Source: JBOGXF01 sp050694275
Lineage (GTDB): Bacteria; Actinomycetota; CADDZG01; WHSQ01
Length of the DNA: 12,228 nt
Assembly: GCA_050694275.1 (NCBI GenBank)
Contig: JBOGXF010000113.1
Location: 1 to 12,228 of the forward strand
Direction: 5' to 3'
Positions 1-7,900 of this stretch are shown one piece after another. Below the pieces are notes generated by a model. It searched no databases. It was given only the letters and a program-made list of their open reading frames with translations, and was not told the DNA's origin. Within the stretch, counting starts at the first letter, position 1. Every line of letters begins with the position of its first letter. Position numbers and translations under genes: made by a program.

Positions 1-30
1 ATCCTTGCTCGCGCCGTTCTGGCTTGCCAT
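1..30 (-). CDS. start of an unidentified gene running off the left edge
   Basis: Only the first ten codons are visible (MASQNGASKD), so the product cannot be named. The ATG at 28-30 is preceded on the minus strand by GGAGT at 31-35 and by a stronger GGGAGGT at 42-48. A start here is therefore plausible, although one signal is very close and the other slightly far. The frame stays open to the window edge. It would be co-directional with the hydrolase gene ending at 268 and could be read from its own promoter or by read-through. With so few codons a chance ATG cannot be excluded. Confidence 0.35.
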   Translation of the reverse strand, partial: MASQNGASKD

Positions 31-50
31 ACTCCAACCACCACCTCCCG

Positions 51-68
51 TCGGGTCCCACGACCCGA
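51..68 (-). promoter_or_regulatory. leader hairpin next to a ribosome binding site
   Basis: TCGGGTC and GACCCGA form a perfect 7-bp stem around a 4-nt loop. On the minus strand the stem ends two bases before the GGGAGGT at 42-48, which would serve the gene starting at position 30. Such a placement could modulate access to the ribosome binding site, but no known riboswitch or leader family is recognised. The rest of 69-221 shows no gene that I can support. Confidence 0.3.
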
Positions 69-221
69 TCTCATCAGTGGTTGGGTATTTCTCTCGGGAT
101 TTGGCTCACGAAGTCAGACGCAATACACACCAAGCTAGGAGGGTGTTGTTTCATCGCGATATCCGAACCGTTACGGATGAGTAAAAGGCGTGTATCTAAA
201 TCCGCACGCGGCCCGGGTTAT

Positions 222-272
222 CCAAGGTTGCGCGTCTCAGGTCTCTGAGAGGCTTCAAACGCGCAACCTAGG
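222..272. repeat. large imperfect palindrome at the 3' end of the hydrolase gene
   Basis: AGGTTGCGCGT at 225-235 pairs perfectly with ACGCGCAACCT at 259-269. One mismatch further out, CC/GG extends the arms to 14 bases each. The 23-base loop contains a second small inverted repeat, CTCAG-gtct-CTGAG at 236-249. The structure overlaps the TAG stop codon (268-270) of the minus-strand hydrolase gene, so it would form at the 3' end of that transcript. No run of U follows the stem on the minus strand, so it is not a textbook intrinsic terminator. A transcript-stabilising or REP-like element is equally possible. Confidence 0.6.
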
Positions 273-2826
273 GGGGCGGCCCCATCCCGCGGCCGCGGGG
301 ATTCCAGGACCTCAGGGTCCCGTCCGGCGCAAACCTGAGGGTCGCCGTCCGGCCCCCGGTCATGCAGTAGGTGAAGATCGTGCCGGTTCGCGACGAAGGC
401 TGGCCCAGGGTCCACAGCACGTCGACGGAAGTCATGCACCTCTCGAGCCCACTGAGATCGGTGAGGTCCTCGACGTCGGCGCGGCACGCGTCCGGCGCGA
501 TGCCGACCGCGCGCTCCCACATCTGCAGGTAGGCCTCCGGGCCTCGGACCATGTCTTCGACGATCTCGTCGCCGGCCTGGCGGCGCAGATCTTCGATCCA
601 GTCCGGGTACAAGCCGTAGTGCGCGACGCCATCGGAGTTGATGTCGTAGGTGCGCGTGCCGCTGACCTGGCGGTCGATCGAGGCGCCGCCGAACCCGGTG
701 AACGGATAGGTCACGGGATTGGACGCATCGGTACCACGCGGGCCGCCCTGCGCACTGAAACCGTTCACATCCGAGCCGAAACCGAAGCCGAAGAAGAAGC
801 GCTCGTCCGCCCACTCCCTGTGCTGCCGCCACTTGTCGACGAAGCCGGACGAGCCTCCTGCGTGGGGAGTGACTACGCCGCCCAGCTCGTAGACGCGCGG
901 ATAGATCGTGTCGTCGGCCCAGCTGTGGCTCGACACGATGCCGGAGTAGGGCTGCCCATTTACCTTGTCGAGCTCGTTCTCAATGAAATCGAGCGCCTGG
1001 GTGCGGGCGCGCGCACTCATGTGGTCGGGGTCGAAGATCATGCCCCGCTCGGCCATCTCGGTGATCATCATCTTGCCGAGGTCGGTCAACCCGAGCACGT
1101 TGCAGTGCGGGCCTTCCGGATACACGGGCGCGGCACCGGACCTCCCCGTCAGCGCGAGGACCGCGCCGAAGATCGAGTCGCGTCCGGTGAGCTCGTCGGG
1201 GGCGCCCGACTCGTCGTGGATGTTGAGCTGTCGCTTGTCGTGCGCGTGCTCGTCCTCGCCGCAGGTCTCCATCTTCCAGTAGTGGCCGGTTTCGCCGAGG
1301 TTTCCTTGGTTGACGACGAGCCCGGTCCCCTCCGCGTCCCCGGTCACGCCCGAGAACGCGTTGTCGAACTTGTTGACCAGCTCCATCGACCGGACGCCCA
1401 AGTCGAAGACCTCGTCGAGACCCGACTCGACGTCGCTTGGATCGCACCCTGGCGTTTCGAGGGTCTCTCCGCAATCGAGCGGGACCGACACTTCGATGCC
1501 GAGCACGACGGCGAGCCTCCCCGCGTTGATGACCTCGCGCGCCTCGAAGGGGTCGGTGACGATGCGGAACCAGCCCTCGCCCGGGCCACCGCTCTGCGCG
1601 TCGATGTAATCCTGCAGCTCGCGGATGCGCTGAGCCTGCAGCCGAACGCCGTCCATCTCGTTGCAGCTGTTCCGTTTGTAGGGATAGACCTTGCAGAGCT
1701 GGTTGTTGTCGACCAGCAAGTTGACGAACAACCGCAGCCCGCCGCGCCACGCGCGCTCGAGCCACTTGTAATAGACCTGCTCGTGGGTGAGCGAGCCGTG
1801 CGCCGGCCATCCCTCGAAGGTCGGCCAGCCGTCGGTGTTGTGCCGCCCGTCGGGACTCCCCTTGCTGACTATGCCCTCGAGGATGGCTCCGAAGCCGCCC
1901 GGTTCGTGGTCCGGGCAATCGACCAGCGCGTCGGCAACGCCGAAGCGATGCCACGGCCGTCCGCATCGGGCGCGGCCCCCGAGAAACTCGAACGCCATCA
2001 TGTGTAGGTGGGCGTCCATGAAGCCGCGCACCTCTTGGAAGCCGTTCTGGCCGCCGAGGACCGGACCCTCGACGTTGATCTCGACCTCAGGGAAAGAGGC
2101 GCAGCCGTCGCTCAGCTCGAACGCGAACGCACTCCCGCCATCCGCGGCCACGAGCACGAGTTCCCCATCGGCGTCCGTCGCGAGCGCCTGGTTGGTCTCC
2201 GGGAGCACGATCGAGAACCCTCCGGCACCGGCCTCGTCGATCTCCCAATCGGCGAGAGCGCTCGGCTCCTGCGCGGCGACCACCGCTGCGCCCCGTCCCG
2301 TCCGCCTGTTCGCCTCACTCCGGGCCAGGTCGTCCGCAGCCTTGTCGGTCTCCTCGTTGGCGACCCCGCCGGCGGTTTGACCCGGCGTCGAACGCGTGAC
2401 CGAGTACACGGCCTCACCGACGAGCCCTTCGCTCGCCGCAAGGAAGTCCTCTGAGGAACCGAACAGCAGGTACCGGCCGAGGTCGGTGGCCTGGAAGTGG
2501 AACGGCTCGGCGCCTTCCAGATCGTCTCCGGTCGCAGCGAAGCCCTCGTCGTGGCGGATCACGTAGCCACCACCGGCGGAGCGGATCGCGTAGCAGCCGC
2601 CGGCCAGCGCGTAGCGATCTTCGGGCACACGGGCGCGCGGTTGGTTCAGCCAGTCCTGAGCGGCTCCGGTCCAGTCCGGGAGTGCGGTCGCGCCCCCCAG
2701 GCTCGAGGCCATCAGCATCAGCGACACCGCGCCGGCAATAATCGGGTACGCGCTACGAAAACGTCGATGCACGATTGATGCCCCCGTCTCGATCCAAGTA
2801 GACGGAACAGACCCCCGCCTCTTCAT
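268..2826 (-). CDS. secreted M19-like (renal dipeptidase-type) metallohydrolase with an N-terminal extension
   Basis: This 852-residue protein carries the motif order of the membrane/renal dipeptidase (M19) TIM-barrel fold: DAHLHM (271-276), GIEVS (443-447, candidate bridging Glu445), DPDHMSAR (599-606), SSHSWAD (632-638, His634) and GSDVNG (684-689, Asp686). M19 enzymes are zinc hydrolases of dipeptides and related amides; the substrate here cannot be inferred. The usual HxD of the first motif is HxH here. Residues about 75-240 are an extra Gly- and aromatic-rich domain that may be a fascin-like beta-trefoil, with a low-complexity Ala/Asp/Arg linker at about 145-190. A signal peptide is evident (AGAVSLMLMASSLGGATA, 31-48), so the enzyme should be exported. 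The annotated ATG has its best ribosome site (GGGGAGG) 19 nt away. A GTG at 2772 (residue 19) would give a tidier signal peptide. It lies 45 nt after the antiporter gene and is probably the last gene of that operon. Confidence 0.8.
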   Translation of the reverse strand: MKRRGSVPSTWIETGASIVHRRFRSAYPIIAGAVSLMLMASSLGGATALPDWTGAAQDWLNQPRARVPEDRYALAGGCYAIRSAGGGYVIRHDEGFAATGDDLEGAEPFHFQATDLGRYLLFGSSEDFLAASEGLVGEAVYSVTRSTPGQTAGGVANEETDKAADDLARSEANRRTGRGAAVVAAQEPSALADWEIDEAGAGGFSIVLPETNQALATDADGELVLVAADGGSAFAFELSDGCASFPEVEINVEGPVLGGQNGFQEVRGFMDAHLHMMAFEFLGGRARCGRPWHRFGVADALVDCPDHEPGGFGAILEGIVSKGSPDGRHNTDGWPTFEGWPAHGSLTHEQVYYKWLERAWRGGLRLFVNLLVDNNQLCKVYPYKRNSCNEMDGVRLQAQRIRELQDYIDAQSGGPGEGWFRIVTDPFEAREVINAGRLAVVLGIEVSVPLDCGETLETPGCDPSDVESGLDEVFDLGVRSMELVNKFDNAFSGVTGDAEGTGLVVNQGNLGETGHYWKMETCGEDEHAHDKRQLNIHDESGAPDELTGRDSIFGAVLALTGRSGAAPVYPEGPHCNVLGLTDLGKMMITEMAERGMIFDPDHMSARARTQALDFIENELDKVNGQPYSGIVSSHSWADDTIYPRVYELGGVVTPHAGGSSGFVDKWRQHREWADERFFFGFGFGSDVNGFSAQGGPRGTDASNPVTYPFTGFGGASIDRQVSGTRTYDINSDGVAHYGLYPDWIEDLRRQAGDEIVEDMVRGPEAYLQMWERAVGIAPDACRADVEDLTDLSGLERCMTSVDVLWTLGQPSSRTGTIFTYCMTGGRTATLRFAPDGTLRSWNPRGRGMGPPP

Positions 2827-2871
2827 TCGCCGGTCGGTGTGGAAGTCCTCCCCGGGCTATGCCCTCTCCTG

Positions 2872-4056
2872 CTATCCCGCCATCTCTTTCTCCACTCGGC
2901 CCCCTCTCTCCAGCAGCAAGGCAGTTAGGGGATCGATCAGGCGCGCCAGCGCGGGGCCGACAATCGCCAGCAACAGCACATAGGCAACCGCGAGAGGGCC
3001 GAGACCGGGCTCCAGCCCTTCGGCGACGGCCACAGTCGCTATGGCGATCGAGAACTCCCCGCGGGCGATGAGCGTCGCTCCTGCGCGCGCGCTGCCCTGC
3101 GCTCCGATCCCCGCCCGGCGCGCTGCCCACCACCCAGAGAAGAATTTGGTGATCGCGGTCAGAAGCGCGAGAACCGAAGCCGCCGCGAGCCCCTGCGGAA
3201 CCATAGCCGGGTCCACGCTCAGTCCGAAGAACACAAAGAACAGAGCGGCAAACAAATCTCGCAGCGGGCTGAGGAGTTCTCGAGCACCCTGTGCAGCGGG
3301 TCCGGAGAGCACGATTCCAAGGAGAAGCGCCGCTACCGCCGCGGATACCTGGATCAATTCCGCAGCACCCGCGACCGCAAGGGTCAGGCCGAGGATAGTG
3401 AGGAGCAATGCCTCGTCGGACTGACTGAAGATGATTCTACTGAGGCCCACTCCGACTTTCAGCGCCACAGTCAGCAGAAGTATCACGCCGATGACTGCTA
3501 CGAGTGCGCTCACGAGTCCGGACAATGCGAGTCCACCTATCAGCAAGCCGGCCAGCAACGGAAGGTAGACCGCCATTGCGAGGTCCTCCATGACGATCAG
3601 GGAGAGCACGATCGGCGTCTCCCGGTTCCCGATCCGCCCGAGGTCGTACAGCAGCTTGGACACGATCCCCGAAGACGATGTATAGGTCACTCCGCCGAGG
3701 ACGACCGCCGCGACGTAACCCCAATCCAGCAGGAGGGCGGCGATGAACCCGGGGGTGAAGTTCAGCACCAGATTCAGAATCCCTGCCCAATACGATCGCT
3801 TGAGGGTTGAAACGAGTTCGCGGGCCGAGTACTCGAGTCCGAGCATGAACAGAAGCAATATGAGACCGATCTCCGCTCCGAGCTCCACAAACTCGGCCGT
3901 GGTGACGAGTGGGACCACTCCTCCCTCACCGAATGCGAGACCCGCGAGGAGGTAGAGGGGTATCGCCGGGATACTGAGCCTGCTCGCGGTGCGCGCCAGA
4001 ACGGCGAGGCCTACAACCAAGAGCCCGAGCTCGATGAGCGGGGTCGCGTTTTCCAC
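2872..4056 (-). CDS. khtU: KhtU-like CPA2 cation/proton antiporter, membrane subunit
   Basis: This is a 394-residue polytopic membrane protein with about 12 hydrophobic segments, no soluble C-terminal domain and a short charged tail (LLERGGRVEKEMAG). Landmarks of the CPA2 (KefB/KhtU) family are LFMLGLEYSARELVSTLKR (69-87), TYTSSSGIVSKLL (124-136), the acidic MEDLAMA pair (E157/D158) in the ion-binding helix, FFVFFGLSVDP (273-283) and RGEFSIAIA (332-340). In Bacillus, KhtTU is a K+/H+ antiporter gated by KhtT. The upstream KhtT-like gene, ending 2 nt before this start, makes the same role likely here. The start is GTG (4054-4056) with no convincing Shine-Dalgarno site, so translation is probably coupled to the upstream stop codon. 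Ion specificity (K+ versus Na+) cannot be decided from sequence. Confidence 0.88.
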   Translation of the reverse strand: MENATPLIELGLLVVGLAVLARTASRLSIPAIPLYLLAGLAFGEGGVVPLVTTAEFVELGAEIGLILLLFMLGLEYSARELVSTLKRSYWAGILNLVLNFTPGFIAALLLDWGYVAAVVLGGVTYTSSSGIVSKLLYDLGRIGNRETPIVLSLIVMEDLAMAVYLPLLAGLLIGGLALSGLVSALVAVIGVILLLTVALKVGVGLSRIIFSQSDEALLLTILGLTLAVAGAAELIQVSAAVAALLLGIVLSGPAAQGARELLSPLRDLFAALFFVFFGLSVDPAMVPQGLAAASVLALLTAITKFFSGWWAARRAGIGAQGSARAGATLIARGEFSIAIATVAVAEGLEPGLGPLAVAYVLLLAIVGPALARLIDPLTALLLERGGRVEKEMAG

Positions 4057-4058
4057 GC

Positions 4059-4544
4059 TTAGCCCGCGTGCATGACCTGCACGACCTGTTCGACGCCTCG
4101 CGACGTCCCTACGACCACGAGATAGTCGCCGGCCTGCAGGGTGAAGTCGGGTTCCGGAGCCGGGAACGCATCGTCACCTCTCACGATCGCAACGATCGAT
4201 ACGCCCGTGCGGGTCCTCATGCGCGTATCGCCGATCGTCCTATCAACGTAGGGCGAGTCGTCTCGCACTGGCAACCAGTCGATGGAAAGACCGTGGATCC
4301 GCTGCTGCAGCTCGGCGAACTGCTTGACGATCCGGGACGCGCCGAGGGCCTCAGAGAACGTCTGCGCCTCCTCCTGGGTCAATTCCAGCATCCGTTGGAA
4401 CGAATCCGGATCCCGGGGATCCTGGACCAAGATCTCCCTCCGACCCGACCGGTGGGAGACGATCCCAACGCGTTTGCCACTCCTGGTCGTGAGCTCGTAG
4501 CGCACGCCCACGCCGGGGAGGGGGAACTCTTCTATGTCGGGCAT
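4059..4544 (-). CDS. khtT: KhtT-like regulatory subunit with a C-terminal RCK (TrkA-C) domain
   Basis: From the chosen start the protein is 161 residues. The N-terminal half has the KhtT signature PLPGVGVRYELTTRSGKRVG, then HRSGRREILVQDPRDPDSF and a helical stretch. The C-terminal half is a TrkA-C/RCK_C domain (DRTIGDTRMRTRTGVSIVAIVRGDDAF..PDFTLQAGDYLVVVGT). KhtT is a soluble dimer that gates the KhtU antiporter in response to pH and nucleotide ligands; the nucleotide class bound here is not visible. The start at 4544 is chosen because AGGAGGT lies 7 nt upstream (4552-4558) and because the protein then begins as known KhtT proteins do. An in-frame ATG at 4586 would add 14 residues and has its own AGGAGG (4599-4604) at 12 nt, inside the end of the SecDF gene. 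Its stop TAA is 2 nt before the antiporter GTG. Confidence 0.88.
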   Translation of the reverse strand: MPDIEEFPLPGVGVRYELTTRSGKRVGIVSHRSGRREILVQDPRDPDSFQRMLELTQEEAQTFSEALGASRIVKQFAELQQRIHGLSIDWLPVRDDSPYVDRTIGDTRMRTRTGVSIVAIVRGDDAFPAPEPDFTLQAGDYLVVVGTSRGVEQVVQVMHAG

Positions 4545-4589
4545 GCCTCGCACCTCCTCTGCGTTCGTCTCGCGGTCAAAGCTCATCGC

Positions 4590-6977
4590 TCATCGCTTCC
4601 TCCTCTTACGCTTCGCAGAACCGGCGCGTCGCTTCGCGACCGGCTTCGTGATAGGCGATGGGTCACCGGACGACCGAGTCGCCTCTGGCGACGTGACCAC
4701 CGGGGCCTGCCGAGCCTTCTCAAGCACCCCTTCGCGCACAGTCCTGGGAGAAGGTGCCGACGGGGAAGGCGACAGGCGCTCCAGCAAGATGACGACCGGA
4801 GCAGCGGTGAGCACAGATGAATACGTACCGATCAGGATCCCGACGATCAACGCCAGTGCGAAGTCGGTGAGCGTCTCGCCCCCAAGGAAATACAGGGCCA
4901 ATAGGATGAACAGCGCTCCAAGACCGGTGTTAATGGTCCGCGGGATCGTTTGGAGGCACGCGTCGTTGGCGACCACTTCGAGCGGCTCCTTTGCCCGCAG
5001 TCGACGCTGCTCGCGGATCCGATCGAAGACGACGACCGAGTCGTTGATCGAATAGCCGATCACGGTCAACAGAGCTGCCACGAATACTCCATCGACGTCT
5101 TTCTGAAACCACGCGAACATGCCCAGCAGGATCAAGACGTCGTGGAACACAGCCACGACCGCCGAAGCCCCGAAGGTCCACCGGAAACGCGCGGCCAGAT
5201 AGATGAGTTGCGCGCCGAGTCCCAGCGCGAGTGCGATGACGGCCTTCCGGCGCAGCTCGTCACCGATGGTCGGGCCGATGAACTCGTCTCGCAGGCTTTG
5301 CGCGCCCCCTCCAACCGTTTGAACGGCTGCCTCGATTTGGGCCTCTTCCGCTTCGGTGATCTGCGCGGTCCTTATGGCAATGTTTCCGTCACCGGACTCC
5401 TGGATCACGGCCCGGGGAAAGCCCTCGGTCGCCAGCTCGCCACGTAGCTCGTCGATATCGACCGGTCGCGGCGTCGAGTATTCGAGGAGCCGTCCTCCGG
5501 TGAACTCGAGACCGAAATTGAGTCCTCGACTGAACAGGCCTATCAGCGCGATCACGAGGATCGTCGCCGACAGCGCGAACCACAGCTTGGAGCGCGCCAT
5601 GAGGTTCACGGGGCTCTGCTCGATCCGGGTACGAAGGCGGCGGCCGACCATCATCCCCATGGCAGCCGGGCTGTTGCTCAGGGTGCGGATCCTCATCGTG
5701 GCTTCGGCCAGGAGGCGAGTGATGACCAGCGCGGTGAACATCGACACCGCCACCCCGATCGTGAGCGTGATACCGAAGCCTCGGACCGCCCCGGATGCGA
5801 AGTAGAAGAGGATCACCGCGGCAAGGACGGTGGTGGCATTGGAGTCTGCTATGGCGCTCCACGCCTTCTTGAAACCTTCGGCTACGGCCCCCCTCAATCG
5901 CTTTCCTGCGGAGAACTCTTCTTTGGAACGCTCGAAGACGAGCACGTTCGCGTCCACCGCCATGCCGATCGCGAGCACGAATCCCGCGATGCCCGGCAGC
6001 GTGAGCGTCGCTCGAAGGGCAAGCAGCACGGCGAACGAAATGAGGCCGTATGCCAGAAGGGCAAGCGCCGCGAGCGCCCCGAGGAGGCGGTAGTACGCGA
6101 CCACGTACACGATGGTCAGGATTCCGCCGATGAGAGCGGCGCTCACGCTGGCATTGATCGCCGCGTCTCCCAGTGTCGGGCCGATGGTGCGCTGCTCGAC
6201 CACTTCTACCGGCACGGGAAGGGCGCCCGCCCGGATCAGAAGCGCGAGGTCCTGGGCCTCTTGCTTGGTGAAGTTGCCGGTGATGACGGTGTCGCCGCCG
6301 GTGATACCGACATCGCACTCCACCTCGGGAGACACCTCGGGGCTCGAGATGATCTCGTCGTCGAGCACGATGGCGGCGCGGCGCGCCGGGGACCCGACCG
6401 GCTCACATGCGGCTTCGCCCGTCAGTTGCGCCCACTGCTCCCCGCCATCGCCTCTGAAGGAGATATTCACCTGCCAGGCGCCGCCGAGTTGTGTATCGAT
6501 GATGGCTTCCGCATCACCGACCGCGTCTCCGGTCAGCTCTGCGGGCGCAAGTTGCAACCTCGCCCCGTCCTCGTCCGGGAGCACGAGCCGATCTCTCCCC
6601 CTTCCTTGTCTTCCGCCGCGGGCGACGACGTCAACGACGGGATGAAATGTCAGTTGGGCTGTTCGCCCTATGACCTCCAAGGCTTCATCGGGGTCTGTCA
6701 CTCCCGGGAGCTCGACGATGACGCGGCGATCTCCCGAGCGTTGAAGGCTCGGTTCTGCGACGCCGAGCTGGTCGACCCGCCGGCGCAGAACCTCGAGAGT
6801 CCGGCCGATGGTGTCGTCGTCGACCTCCTCGAATTCGGTATCACGCGCCTCGAGAACGATCTGGGTTCCGCCTCGGAGATCGAGTCCAAGACGGACTGGG
6901 CGCGTGAGCACGAGGACGATTGCCCCGGCGAGAACCGAAACGACCAGGAGCGCGCGCCATATCAGATTCCTGGACAA
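4590..6977 (-). CDS. secDF: fused SecD-SecF protein-export subunit
   Basis: One 795-residue polypeptide carries both halves of SecDF, the proton-driven partner of SecYEG that pulls exported proteins to the outer face of the membrane. SecD half: TM1 (5-26), GLDLRGGTQIVLEA (31-44), periplasmic P1 region to about 270, then TM2-6 with AVDANVLVFER (340-350, Asp342). SecF half: TM at about 465-482, GLNFGLEFTGG (485-495), a second periplasmic domain, and VIGYSINDSVVVFDRIRE (639-656, Asp646) followed by the conserved TINTGLGALF. SecD and SecF are separate in many bacteria. The C-terminal tail (about 736-795) is Pro/Ser-rich and ends in a strongly basic cluster. The start is TTG (6975-6977), supported by GGAGGT at 6986-6991, 8 nt away. 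It heads the run with khtT and khtU. Confidence 0.95.
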   Translation of the reverse strand: MSRNLIWRALLVVSVLAGAIVLVLTRPVRLGLDLRGGTQIVLEARDTEFEEVDDDTIGRTLEVLRRRVDQLGVAEPSLQRSGDRRVIVELPGVTDPDEALEVIGRTAQLTFHPVVDVVARGGRQGRGRDRLVLPDEDGARLQLAPAELTGDAVGDAEAIIDTQLGGAWQVNISFRGDGGEQWAQLTGEAACEPVGSPARRAAIVLDDEIISSPEVSPEVECDVGITGGDTVITGNFTKQEAQDLALLIRAGALPVPVEVVEQRTIGPTLGDAAINASVSAALIGGILTIVYVVAYYRLLGALAALALLAYGLISFAVLLALRATLTLPGIAGFVLAIGMAVDANVLVFERSKEEFSAGKRLRGAVAEGFKKAWSAIADSNATTVLAAVILFYFASGAVRGFGITLTIGVAVSMFTALVITRLLAEATMRIRTLSNSPAAMGMMVGRRLRTRIEQSPVNLMARSKLWFALSATILVIALIGLFSRGLNFGLEFTGGRLLEYSTPRPVDIDELRGELATEGFPRAVIQESGDGNIAIRTAQITEAEEAQIEAAVQTVGGGAQSLRDEFIGPTIGDELRRKAVIALALGLGAQLIYLAARFRWTFGASAVVAVFHDVLILLGMFAWFQKDVDGVFVAALLTVIGYSINDSVVVFDRIREQRRLRAKEPLEVVANDACLQTIPRTINTGLGALFILLALYFLGGETLTDFALALIVGILIGTYSSVLTAAPVVILLERLSPSPSAPSPRTVREGVLEKARQAPVVTSPEATRSSGDPSPITKPVAKRRAGSAKRKRRKR

Positions 6978-7022
6978 GTTAGAACACCTCCACGATCGGC
7001 CGCGGAGTCGCGGCGTGCTGCT

Positions 7023-7406
7023 CTACGAGATAGAGAGCAGCGGCGGCGCGCGCGGCGCGGCGCGATCCAGGCGGAGGTTGATGACGAGCAGTCGGTCGCC
7101 GAGGCGAATGCGTCCGGCACGCGTGGGAGTCAGACCGAGTCCCACGAACGGTCCCAGAACGACGAGCAGCCAGACCGATCTCGGCAACTTGCTCGCCGGC
7201 TGATTTCGCTTCAACGACAGAGCGAATGCATCGGCAGAAGCCGCCTCGCCCGTTGTGGGGGCGAGCATCCGAGCGGCAAGATCGGGGGCCACAGGGGGAG
7301 CTTGGCCCGTTCCCGAAAGCCGCTCATGACCGGGCGCGAACACTATGACCCCGGCGATCGCAACGGCCAGCCAGCCGCGACGAACACGCTTCTCCGAGCC
7401 CATCAT
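7023..7406 (-). CDS. small membrane protein of unknown function
   Basis: This is a 127-residue protein that I do not recognise. It has a basic N-terminus followed by a hydrophobic stretch (WLAVAIAGVIVFAPG, 12-26) that could be a signal anchor. An Ala/Pro-rich middle and a second hydrophobic segment follow (VWLLVVLGPFVGLGLTP, 78-94), then a basic tail. The stop codon is 45 nt upstream of the SecDF TTG, so the two may be co-transcribed. The position is where yajC often sits before secD, but no YajC motif is visible. Two ATG codons lie in tandem (7406 and 7403); the only ribosome site is a weak AGGGA directly before them. Coding status is therefore moderate. Confidence 0.5.
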   Translation of the reverse strand: MMGSEKRVRRGWLAVAIAGVIVFAPGHERLSGTGQAPPVAPDLAARMLAPTTGEAASADAFALSLKRNQPASKLPRSVWLLVVLGPFVGLGLTPTRAGRIRLGDRLLVINLRLDRAAPRAPPLLSIS

Positions 7407-7522
7407 TCCCTAACCGTACTTCAGCACGGCATTCCCGGCCGTGGTCGCGGCCATACGCTCTCAGCTACCTGGTCGAAACTCAGAATGGATTTTGTGGCGG
7501 GCTGTGCCGTGGTGGAATCGAA

Positions 7523-7780
7523 TCAGGCTGCCGCGTCGCTCCGAGCCTCCTCATGAGGGTGGTTGACCGGGGCCGCGACCGCTCGGACCACGCCGGGGAG
7601 TTTCCTGATCTCGGCAACGATGCTCTCGATGGCGCGCCGTATCGAGTCGGAGCGCGCGAGGGCGATCGCGTCATAGGGCCCACGGAGGTCGTGGGCGAAG
7701 TCGACTCCGGGAACGGTCTGAAGGGTTGCGGCGATCGATCCGTTACCCGGCTGCGTCTGGACGAGGACGTACGCTCTCAA
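7523..7780 (-). CDS. stand-alone Lrp/AsnC ligand-binding (RAM) domain protein
   Basis: This 85-residue protein corresponds to just the alpha/beta RAM domain of Lrp/AsnC regulators: LRAYVLVQTQPG, LQTVPGVDFAHDLRGPYDAI, then IRRAIESIVAEIRKLPGVVR. The PGV-x-x-A and G-x-YD patterns match the effector-binding and oligomerisation fold, and no helix-turn-helix precedes them. Stand-alone RAM proteins exist in bacteria and archaea and are thought to bind small ligands such as amino acids or to modulate full-length partners. The TTG at 7778-7780 is chosen because AAGGAG lies 10 nt upstream (7791-7796) and because the domain begins right there. A longer reading up to 7867 adds only basic, low-information sequence. 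It is flanked by 116 and 120 nt of non-coding sequence, so it may be monocistronic. Confidence 0.75.
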   Translation of the reverse strand: MRAYVLVQTQPGNGSIAATLQTVPGVDFAHDLRGPYDAIALARSDSIRRAIESIVAEIRKLPGVVRAVAAPVNHPHEEARSDAAA

Positions 7781-7900
7781 TCCGAGATCACTCCTTCCTT
7801 CCGCTCGCCCGCTTCGCTGGTAACGCCTGCGCCGCCCTTCGCATTCCGAAAACGGACGGAAGATCATTCGACCCTTCGCTCAGGTACCCGACCCCTGGGT

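Noticed and set aside
1..221. Possible tRNA or small RNA in the left non-coding region
   Set aside because: There is no T-loop GGTTCRANTCC consensus or cloverleaf. Only the 51-68 hairpin stands out.
286..299. Perfect 14-bp palindrome CCCGCGGCCGCGGG
   Set aside because: It lies inside the last codons of the hydrolase and is made of G and C only, so it is likely a by-product of composition.
190..2007. 605-codon open frame on the plus strand opposite the hydrolase gene
   Set aside because: It is antisense to a gene with clear catalytic motifs and a signal peptide. The protein has no recognisable domain and is rich in V/D/A/R/L, as expected of a mirror frame in GC-rich DNA.
7410..7454. 14-codon ORF (MAATTAGNAVLKYG) ending 3 nt before the 127-residue gene, a possible leader peptide
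   Set aside because: It has no good ribosome site and no run of regulatory codons. A short frame of this size is expected by chance.
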